Source of the DNA: Larimichthys crocea
Lineage: Eukaryota > Chordata > Actinopteri > Sciaenidae
Assembly: GCF_000972845.2 (NCBI RefSeq)
Contig: NC_040016.1
Coordinates: forward strand, 15,290,967-15,354,966
Direction of reading: 5' to 3'
DNA length: 64,000 nucleotides
Shown here: positions 47,301 to 64,000 of the stretch, one piece after another
Position numbering within the stretch: position 1 is the first letter of the stretch
Layout of the letters: each line of letters opens with the position of its first letter
Notes under the pieces: model-generated
The model's database searches: none
Told to the model about the DNA's origin: nothing
What the model saw: only the letters and a program-made list of their open reading frames with translations
Translations under genes and position numbers: made by a program

Positions 47301-48615
47301 GCTTCATATCCCACATGGTCACTGCTTGTGATTGAAGTTGGAGGTCCTTAGTCCCTTTTCGTTGGAGTGTGCTGTAAAAAGAACAGTGTAGGAGGGGATC
47401 ATCTGCTTCCTAGGATGGATGGCGATTAGCTTTTGATGGTCTGAAAAAAGGATTTATTATCAAGCAAGGTTTCTGCCTCGAGACCTGATTCGAGACACTT
47501 TCTCAGTGCAGCCTCGATGCTTGTCAACCCATGACCAAAAGGATGAATGGTGTGGTTTCAGGATCATAGTCCCCAGATTGCCCATCAAATAAACCTGTTT
47601 CACATCTCCATCTTCTATCAGTAATTGGATAAATGTGGTACAGTTTGGCGAAAGGATGACACCATATCCTCCTGAAACGATGGTGTCACCTTACCCAAGT
47701 TCTCTTTCGTGATTTAATATAACACTCTTTTGATTTTGATCTGCCAATCTTTATTTCCGGTGCTGGAAAAATATCGGATATGATGATCTGAGAAGCAGGA
47801 AACAGAGGATGTTGGCGATCTATACTTAGACTGAAATTGCCTGTTCATTTTATTCCAATCAACTCATTTGCATCTCTAAACTTAACGATTAAGTAATCAC
47901 AAATCCTCCCATCACCCAGCCACGACTAAACCATGTAGCAGCCGCTCCGTTTCTGCATCCCAACTTGTAGTGACCCAGTTGGCTAACCCAACTGACTTTA
48001 CGCCACAGTCTCTGCCAGTGATTTGAAGCTTCTGCGTCCCTTAAAGGGATATTCCGGTGATTTCACAATTTCCTCTCCATCGCTGTTTCCACTTCCCTCA
48101 GCTGTTTTGTGCCATTAGTCAAAAAGACAGACACTGTATTGGTGTTTTACACTATCAAGGAATGAACGAGTGACTAAAGAATCTGACAGCAGGGTGTGTT
48201 TTGGTGCGCGAAGGCCAAATGATTGTGTCATTAGGAGGAATATCTGCCAGATCAATGTATCATCTCCCCTTCAGTTCCCCCTACACTTCGTACACACCAC
48301 AGCTGGTTTGTGTTAGAGAGGGGTCACATACTCTTCACCTCCTCCACCCTGAAGCAGCTCCACTTATGGGTGTTCCCTCCATTGTTGTGCTGCTTCTTGT
48401 CCATAACCTCCAGGAATGACTAGAATCCTTCCTTTCTGGAGTGGAAAAACTCAGAGACCAGACTGGGAAAATTTGTTTTGCTCAAAAACAAAGTTAGAGC
48501 CTAGTTATTCTTGTTTCTTTTTTGTCTTCTGTTTTTGCAGCTTTCTCATTTTATCTGTCCCATTTTGGGGTTTTTTTTTGCAGATTGTTGGGCTGTCCGG
48601 TGAAGCAAACCCGCC

Positions 48616-55628
<7,013 letters not shown>

Positions 55629-55669
55629 AGACCCCCACCCCTCCAGCCCCTGCAGCAGCTCTGAGCCAG

Positions 55670-58600
55670 GTGTGTATGTCTAAGATTTCATAACACGTGT
55701 TAATCATAAAGGCCCAGGAGCTGACATGTTCATGAGGTCATGATGCATAGGCAGGCTGTAAGGTAGCGTTACATAATATCTCTCTGTGTCATCTGAGATG
55801 AAGCTGCTTGGATCAGGTGCGGTTTATCATTCATCACAGTCCATTACGAGTTTGTTTGGCTGCTGCAAAGCCAAGACGGTATCTGTATAGCTTAACGTCA
55901 GGTTATTCTGAACGTACTGACCTCATGTAGCTCTTCTGTATCCTGGATAAAAATGGAGTTGTTGTTGTTGCATGGAACTATTGCATGTAACAACATCTTT
56001 TTTTCATGAGCTCCATGTGTGAGACATGTCTTGTCACTTTCTATAAGTGGCTGCAGCTCACATCCTGTGACAATAATAACATTTCTTTGATGCTGATTAG
56101 TTACGGATCCAGTAAATATTTCTGGATAGGCCAACATCCCCCCCCGAGTCAGCCTTCAGACGTGTAAAGCACTTTCATTAGCATATTTTTTTTTTCCATT
56201 TTCGTTGCTGTTAAATGAATGAGTCACTGTGTGATGGCTGGATTTAAATATGGATCTCAGCACATTGCAGCAGCTGGTTACGTCTGAGGAAATCCTGATC
56301 TGTCATTATGTTGTTTCCCAGGAAATTCAGAATCGCTGCTTCTTCATTTGTTTCTTGTAATTTTTTTTTAGAGTTTGCACGGATACTGGTAATGAGGAAG
56401 TCTGAAAACTGCCATGCACAGTAAACCACATTGCTTACTATGGTAAATCCTTCTAAACGGACAAGTCTTTTTAGATCGGACTTAACTGACATTTACGGTA
56501 TGTGATGTAATAAATAATGTTCCACATTAGATGTTGGATTGGAGCAACTGTTCTTGCTTTCCTTTTTTGTAAATGTTGTTTTTTTTCCTGCTGCATTTTT
56601 ATCAGGGCTGCCTGTGAAAAATCGCTGGGTCGAAAAGGCCTCGAATTGACTCGCAAATTTGACGAATCTCTGAATTTTTGTTTGTAGCTGTGTCGTCGTA
56701 CACAGAGCATTGCTGGCAGGCTGTAAACGCTAGAAACCAAGTGACCACAAACCACAAAACTAACTGGCAGCGGAGAAGGGTAGAAACGGAAGGCAGCGTG
56801 ACGGCAACGTGATTACTGTCAGCGAAGATGGCTTTTAAAACGGATTGTGGTACAACTTTCTCGACTGCTGGATATTAGAAGTAACGAACTTTGTGCGGGA
56901 CACACATTTTTTTCTTCCTCTGACTAGTTACATATGATGAATATAGGCAACAAAAGGAACAAGTTGTTGAAACTTTGTATTAAACAGCTGAATCAGATTC
57001 TGTTTATTTTAGCTTGAGGTTGGCATTGTGAACAAAATCATCTGTCATGATACATCAGCTCTTAGATTAGAGCTGCCTTTTGTATCACGACATAGTGCAT
57101 TATAAATAAACCATTCTAAATAAATATGTAACTGTAAATGTACATTTAATCTGGAAACAAATCAAAGTACAGAAGTGCAAGATTTCAGTAATTACAGAAT
57201 TGCCATGAAGCAGTCACGCTTATTGATTTACAAAAGTGCCTGTAATCACCTTTAACAGTCAGAACTAGTAAAGGCAAAGCTTCCTTGGTATGAGTGATGT
57301 TGAAAAATCATCTCACAGTATACATCACCATGTTGCCCACTTCTTATTTTAGCTACATGTCACATTTGACTTAAAAACCCACAGAAGGTCAGGGGCCACT
57401 ATGAGCTCCTGATAAGATTTAACCTGTCTCTGACCGACTTAGAAAGTCACAGTGAGAATGTTTCCACCCTGATGTTGAAAGTTTCCTTTGAAAGATGAGT
57501 TTAGGTTCAGTCGGTTGTGCAAATCTTGTGAGATCTCATGATGTGCATCCAGCGTCACATGAAGATTACGAAGTAGAGCCTCAGTGTTTCCAAACATTAA
57601 AGGTATAAGTCTAAAGAGTTCTCTGTGGTTGGGGTGAACTAAATGTCGGATGTGTCCTCTGACCACATCTAAAGGCAAATGTGTCTACAGCTGTTCCACA
57701 TGGCCACTCAGGGGTCAGACAGTGTCTCCTCGAAGACTTTCGTGGTGTTGCATCTGAACGTAGTGAAGAAATTGTGTGAAGATTTACAGAGAAGTTCAAG
57801 CTCTGCCTGGGGGGAGTGAATGTTGGATTGTTGTTGTTTTTTTGGAAAGTTACCAATACTGTAACTAAAGCTAAAGTTAGATCGCTGATAATACAAGAGT
57901 CTGTGTCTGAATTTTTAGCTCTGGGTTTGACCTCCGCTGCATTTGGTCAGTCAGACTAATGGGCAGCAGGCTGCCAGAATGCGTAGGGAATCTGCTGAAT
58001 CTCCTGAATTGTTTCTGGATCAGGACTTAGTTATTGCTTGCAGGAGAGAAAGTACTGCCTCGCCTTTTGCCTGCAGTCTGCTAGCATTGACAGATGATTC
58101 TAATGGAAAATAAAACTACAAAAGGGAAGAAGAAAAAAGACATTGTGCAAGAGTACAACAGTCTAGTAGCACAGTGAGTTAGTGCAGGGGAATGTGAAGC
58201 CATTAAAACTGTGCAGATGTAACATGAAAAGTGCAAGTCTGGTGTCAATAGTTGGGCCTCTTTGTTGTTTAGAAAATTAAAATGGGTGTAACTGGACAAC
58301 CCACAGTTTACAAGAGTTTTTCAAGTTTTTGGTCAGCGTGCAGTCCCTCAGAAGGCCTCACAGTCACTGTAAACACATTTCGGGCAATGTTTGTCAGAAC
58401 AAAACTTCAGTGTTGCCAAACCAGCGAAGCAGAGTCAACAGCAGAGATTTTATATCTACCTTCTTCCGTTACTTTTAACTTGCAGCGCAGGGGGGGAAAT
58501 AAAACTGTGATATTACTGATAACATCGGATTAGTGAAACAGACAGTGCCATTGTGCCCAGCCCAGACATCAGGGTCGCTAAACCACCCACTGCGTTCCTC

Positions 58601-60884
58601 GTCTGAATCCATCTGTGTTGGTCAGTTAGTGGTTCAGTGTGTGTGTGTGAGAGTGGGGCCTCTGTCAGCATGCCCTAGGGCGGTGTCTGCCCACTCCCCC
58701 CGTTCACACGCTGGCCAGCCCAGTGAACCAACACTAACGGGATTACAGCCCCACTGTTCCACTGCACACAACACACCAGGTCATACACTGCAAGAGAGAG
58801 AGAGAGCGGGGTTTACAGTGCCAGCCTCAGACAGGACAGAGAGTTAATGGGACATTTCACTTTGTACAACATGGCTATTTTCCAGTTAGCTGACCTCATG
58901 ATCCATCAGTCTATGATTTTAACGGTCACTGTATTCACTAGGACAGGAAATAGCCGGGATTATATCAATCCTTCATATTAATATTTGTATTTCTTTCTGA
59001 TTTGTGGCCACTTTCTATAAACCTGGACTTTTGTAGGAGATTCTTCAACTATAGCAACAGGTGCTCTTTGTTTCCTCTGTGTTTAACTCTGCGCAGTGTT
59101 GAGTCAAATGTGCCCACCAAGTTTTATTACAGCAATATGCACCTTTGTGATTAGAGTTTATAGACTTGGTAATTGAGCATTGGGTTGTATATCAAACTTT
59201 GAAGTTGTGTGCGTAACTCTCTGACAGATTTCACGACAAACCTTTTTCAAAGCAGACATTCGGACTTATCACAGGTAAAACCGATAGCATTAATTGTGGC
59301 TACATTCCATTTAAATGCCCCAGTTAGTCATGCCAGTGAGCTGCAGTAGCATGAAAAATAGCATGGCCTTGGCCCATCTAAGTGGAATGCAGCCATTACT
59401 AATCTTGTTAATGACATCAATGCTCTGAAACTATCACAAGTCCAAAGGTCTTTTGGTTTACCCTACTCGGTTCCAGTGAGACCAGTCAAATACCCTCATT
59501 CCCCAGTTGGACGGTAGCATGCCTTTATAAATGACCCATCAGTCAAAGTGCCAGCTGGGCATGCACTTGCAGGACTACGTGTGTATTCATTTCTATTTCT
59601 ATTTTGTCTGTAATCCACCCTCAAGCTTCTCTATTGGTTTAAAAAAAACAGACAACACAGAACTGCCCAAATGTTCAACCACACAAACCTTGATTCAGTT
59701 TTTGAGCTAAAAGCAGCACAGGTCTGTCAGTCAGAACAACGAGGGCATCAGCAGGTCAAGCCACATTCATGTCATCATATTTACAAATTTCAGATTTGTA
59801 AATAGCATTCATGTCACCCTCCAAGTCGTAATTATGACTGGGGCTCAGTGCATGCAGCTGCATAGGCACAGAATAAGCCACAGAATAGGAAGTCATAACC
59901 GTGAGAATCAAGCGAAAAGGGAGGCCCACAAACGAGCCAGATAGATGTCACATCACCTGTGGTGTGAAGAGGAACTTTGCAGATCTTCCATCAGCTTTAT
60001 ATCATTTCAATGTAGGTAATATATGCAAATGAGCATGTTATCTGCACACACAGCTCTCCGCTTCGTGTCATCCGGCAGACTCTGGCCGGCTCTTGTGCTG
60101 TTGTTTAAACTACAGACTGTACTTGCAAATTTTTACATGCCCATTGCTATGGCCTCTCAGAGAAAGCCCCGACTTGAAGTAGGTCACCCACCAGCCGTAG
60201 CATTTAGTGGTTTGAGTGGTTTCATTGCATTCTGGTAGTTGTAGGTTTTCTACCTTTGCAGCAAAAGACTCTGGTGATGTAGCGCCAAATTTAAAAATAT
60301 TTGACAGCTCAGTTTTATGAAAAGATCCTCGTTCCACTTTTTTTATTTGTCAGTGCTGCAGCACATCAATCATCAGGGAAAAAAGAAAAGTTTAGTTGAT
60401 TCAGTTTATCCTTCGATCTAAAAATGAAGCATTTCTATAAAAAGATGACAGGCAAGTTTATATATTCAGAATCTGTTTAATCATTTTATATTGTATTATT
60501 CGTTGTCTTTCAAACTCAGATTTAGTATTTTTATGTCTCTGCTTAGCTAATAATACATATTTTGTACTTGACATAGAACAACATGTTCATGCCATGAACT
60601 TTTATTTATGTATTTGTCTTTTTATACACTCAGTCATCGTACATTTATAAAATATGCAGGGTGTGTTGCAGCCCCTGCTGGTGACTTAGGAAACCTTTGG
60701 GAGACCCCTGCTGAAGACTTGACGTTTATGCAGGGCACATTTCTGTTCTCTCCTCCTCTGTTTTCCTTCTACGCATGTAATGTCATTGACTGGCCACTAG
60801 ACGTCACTGATAACTTGTAGATGATGCTTTAAAAATTGTCTTAAGGATATGAATCCAGGACTTCTCCACTGTGCTGTCTTGCAG
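55670..60884 (+). other. rap1a: Intron within the rap1a 3' UTR (5.2 kb)
   Basis: The stop-codon exon ends CAGCTCTGAGCCAG|GTGTGTATG at 55669. The next acceptor is CTGTCTTGCAG at 60884. The joined sequence, CTCTGAGCCAG then AATGAAGAACTGTTGCC and GTGCCAGCATTCC, parallels the human RAP1A 3' UTR as I recall it. The intron begins 41 nt after the stop. Confidence 0.75.
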
Positions 60885-61024
60885 AAATGCTGTAATGAAG
60901 AACTGTTGCCCTGATTGGAACGTGCCAGCATTCCAACAGCCCCACCCCCCCTTCCCTCCATCAGCCATAAAACGGTGAATCAGCTGACTGAACTGCTCCT
61001 ATCGAAGACGAGGATGATCTACAT

Positions 61025-61057
<33 letters not shown>

Positions 61058-61075
61058 TTAAGAGAGAGAGAGAGC
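61025..61075. repeat. Imperfect (GA)n tract in the rap1a 3' UTR
   Basis: GA repeats with a short AATTAA interruption. Predicted to be transcribed. Confidence 0.9.
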
Positions 61076-61943
61076 GAAGACTCGGGTCTCTCGCCTCCAA
61101 GGACCTTCCTCTGTGTCTCAGTTTCAGTGTGAACCCTGAATGGACAGTCTCCATTTCTGCACCAACAAACAACACCACAAACTTATGATGATGTTAAAAG
61201 CCTCTGAACGTATAGAAAAGTGTCCATGAGCCGCCTACGTGGCCAGAGAGCAGCCCCTTATTTCATTTTTTTTGACAGTTTAACAAAAAGAAAATAACAG
61301 CGTAAAGAAGGAAAACAAAGTTAGAACTTGGATTCAGTATTTTTCATCTTTTTCAATATCAATATCGTATTTGAAAGACATGGAAGTTGACCTCTTTTTA
61401 GTTGTATGATTATAAATATTCTTCAAAAACGAGCATGAAAAAAATGCATCAGTTATTAAGTGTAGATGTTTTCAAGTGAAATCAAGTGGAAAAGTGAGAA
61501 TTTTTTTTATAGCCATACACCTATTCTCCATGCCTGTCATGTCAGTGATGATAGATCAAGGTCTATAATATGTATTATTATTTTTATTATATATTTTTTT
61601 CTTTGTTCGCCCTGTTGTTCATCATGGACTTCTCTTCTGCGAATATCTCTCTCTGATGTGACTTAATTTTATACTCAGTCACTGGGATTTCATAGCTCCC
61701 ATAATATATTCTAATGCCATTTTTTGCATAACAATGCTTCAGAAAAAAATGGGTCTTTTATAGAAGAAATATGGGGAAAAAAATAAGGATTGATTTCTAT
61801 GTCTCTTGAAGCTGAAATATATTATACTAAACCAACTCTAATAATGCTTCTTGTGTTTTTCTGTCAATGATGTTCCAGCTTTTATGGATTATTAAAGTAC
61901 ATTTTAGTACATTTTCATTATATTGGTCAATGTATTTTTGTGA

Positions 61944-61949
61944 ATTAAA
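61944..61949 (+). terminator. rap1a: Candidate rap1a poly(A) signal
   Basis: ATTAAA within TTTTTGTGAATTAAACTTTT, about 1.06 kb into the terminal exon. An earlier ATTAAA near 61891 is an alternative. Confidence 0.5.
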
Positions 61950-61970
61950 CTTTTATCCAAAGCAGATTTG

Positions 61971-64000
61971 ACTTATTTGAGAAATTAAACGATGTTTATA
62001 AAAGGTTGGAAACTTTACAAGCAACAAGAAAAGGATTTGCATGGGGACGTTTGATTAGCGCTAGTTAATTAGGTATTGATCCTGCAGTATACTGTGAAAC
62101 CATTATGTTCATTGATCAATAGATGGCAGCCAATCAATAGACCTACTGTGAATGGTGATCTATATTTATGCACAATGATTTGCTTTACTTTTAATGACCA
62201 CTAGGTGTCACTATATGAACAGAAATGTTTCACACGTTCAGTGGGAAGCTGTTAGTGTGTGCTTATTTAAATCCTGCATCTCAGCAGTGAATTACATAAT
62301 GTTGCTTAATAGGGCAATCAGCCACAATGAAAAGAACGCCTTTTTTTTCATGATTTCTTTTCTAGACAAAAACACTTGAGTATTGGGAAGAAGGAACGAT
62401 TTATATGGTCTGAAAATCCCACAGTTTTCTGGCACCTTGCAGCCGGGATTATTTACTACTCACCTGAGGATTTTCTGTAACCTTATCTCACGGATTTCCA
62501 GTGCGATGGAAAGCAGGAGGATTTAAAAATCACAGCAGATAAAAGGTTGAATGGTACATTGAATATTTTTGTTTGTTGAAATAAAATAATTTGTATTATA
62601 TTATCTTGAGGTAAGAAAACGTTAAATCGCAGTTAACCATCAGTGATGAACTTGACTTCATCTTAAAGGAGCAGTGTGTGTAGGATTTAGGGATAGAAAT
62701 ATAGTGGTCTGATCTCCAACAAAGAGGATCTGAACAGTCTTATTAACGACTTCTTCTAAGGTAATGATGATAAATTAAACTGTTTTCACCATCGATCTAC
62801 CAGATATATCCTGGATTAATTGTGTGGTCTATAAATTCTAAAATAGTAAGAAACACAATATTAAAATCATTGTTTTGTCTAAAACCCACAGATTAAATTT
62901 AAGATCACATGAGATAAAGAAAATTCTGCAAACCTTCATAATTTAGCAACTGGAATTTGCAGAATTTTGAAAAAAATACTTGAAACACTGTGTCACTTTT
63001 CTATTATAAAATAATGTGACTATAAATCACAGTCACATGTAATCAGTGTCAGTAATGTTTGTCATTTCCACTCTGCGCCCTATACCTATTTCTGCACTAT
63101 GTAACTTTGAGCTCAGGGTACGTTCACCCAAGAGAAGTACGTAACTCTTTACAGTACAAAGTCAAAACCACCAATTATTCGACTGATTTTAGTGAAACTG
63201 GATTTTATGAAGAACGTTTTTTTCTAGTTTTCCCTCTGATGTCCTCCGGCTGCTCCGCCTCAACTCTCTGTGATTAGAGTTTCCTGATGAAAACTGTAGC
63301 TGCTGTTAGCTCTGTTTGTTAGCTGGGCTGCCCAGAGTGTTAGCGTTCACACTGGTACTACATACGTACTGAATCTCCAGGAAGAAGAGTGGAATGCGAA
63401 TCCTGATGGGGAGCTGGACCAAAAAATTTGAGCTGTGCAAGTGGGTGATGGGCTCAGCAGCCTCTCAGAACATCATGGCAAAGGTGAAGAGGGAGGGGAG
63501 GAGTTAAGAGGAAAAGGTTTGGCAATAATTAATACAATAATGTAACATCATAGATATTAATGGGAGCGTTATCTCAGTATTAATGATATGGCAATTTTGT
63601 CATCTCCTGTGATGTTTCATGACATCAACCCTTCTGCATGCTAGACTCTACCACCCCAGTTTACTTAGTCAAAATAACCAGACACTTCTTCAAGTAAAAT
63701 TTTCTTCATGCAGAGAAAAAAAATATGCTGCATCATCTAAGCTTCTTATGTCTCAGAGGAGGAACGCGTCAAGCAGAGGAGGATGCTAAATGTCTGCTGG
63801 TGAGAACGGTGGAGAAGGGATTAAAGCGTGTGACTCACTTCTTGTTCTTGTTTTTGACTGTTATCACCTACACTGCAGCCTTGATCGGGCCCTTAATCCC
63901 TTAAGCGGTTGAGAAGCGGAGTAATACCAAAACACTTTTGCATTCACTATGCTCTCTGTGAAATAATGCCTTCTGTCATCTCGCAGACACCCCCAGTCTG
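61971..64000. other. Downstream region of rap1a, no gene recognised
   Basis: AT-rich DNA. A diverged start of the GTCCAGTGTGT-type repeat may be present at about 62665 (AAAGGAGCAGTGTGTGTAGG then ATTTAGGG). No exon with recognisable protein similarity was found to the window end. Confidence 0.6.

Larger units (their letters stand above)
42398..48583 (+). other. rap1a: Putative rap1a intron 1 (6.2 kb, 5' UTR)
   Basis: Long intron inferred between the CpG-island exon and the start-codon exon. It contains a repeat-like stretch at 43256-43400 and a perfect 13-bp hairpin at 44291-44321. Several short open frames show no family resemblance. An additional untranslated exon cannot be excluded. Confidence 0.5.
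60885..61970 (+). other. rap1a: rap1a terminal 3' UTR exon
   Basis: It begins AAATGCTGTAATGAAGAACT and shares AATGAAGAACTGTTGCC and GTGCCAGCATTCC with human RAP1A mRNA (from recall). It contains a (GA)n tract and a long AT-rich tail ending near an ATTAAA signal. There is no coding content. Confidence 0.7.

Noticed and set aside
63760..63830. Possible exon near the window end (AGGAGGAACGCGTCAAGCAG then GGTGAGAACGG)
   Set aside because: A GGTGAG donor-like site exists, but no acceptor or protein similarity supports it.

Overview
This window is nuclear DNA from a ray-finned fish, most likely a percomorph teleost. The evidence is compact GT-AG genes with vertebrate protein families, (AC)n microsatellites, and repeat types typical of teleosts: a tRNA-derived SINE, truncated L1-like LINEs, a LINE tail ending in (TGTC)n, hAT-like miniature elements, and a short repeat family whose ends read GTCCAGTGTGT. 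No bacterial or viral genes were seen.

Five protein-coding genes lie head to tail on the + strand. All could be assembled exon by exon with reading frames that match across every splice junction: ipo9 (importin-9, 24 coding exons, 177-13337, 1043 aa), shisa4 (5 coding exons, 19205-23902, 210 aa), lmod1 (leiomodin-1, 3 coding exons, 27498-30784, 692 aa), timm17a (mitochondrial inner-membrane translocase subunit, 6 coding exons, 34445-40064, 168 aa) and rap1a (Ras-like GTPase, 6 coding exons, 48616-55628, 185 aa, with a probable non-coding first exon near 42400 and a spliced 3' UTR exon at 60885). IPO9-SHISA4-LMOD1-TIMM17A is the gene order of human 1q32.1, so this block is conserved synteny. 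RAP1A lies elsewhere on human chromosome 1, so the timm17a/rap1a neighbourhood is a rearrangement point relative to mammals.

The genes have unrelated jobs (nuclear import of histones and other cargo, a membrane adaptor, muscle actin nucleation, mitochondrial protein import, small-GTPase signalling). They do not form one pathway; their adjacency is a chromosomal block.

The most notable signals beyond the genes are: (1) an AT-AC, U12-type minor-spliceosome intron in ipo9 with a complete donor, branch site and AC acceptor; (2) a 5.2-kb intron inside the rap1a 3' UTR, starting 41 nt after the stop; (3) two SRF-type CArG boxes 15 bp apart upstream of lmod1; (4) three CRE/ATF-like sites within 44 bp in the timm17a promoter; (5) nested transposons with readable target-site duplications, namely an L1 fragment inside an older miniature element and a hAT-like element containing a second short hAT-like element. 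I saw no sign of a wholly new multi-gene system. From 61950 to the end no gene is recognisable.
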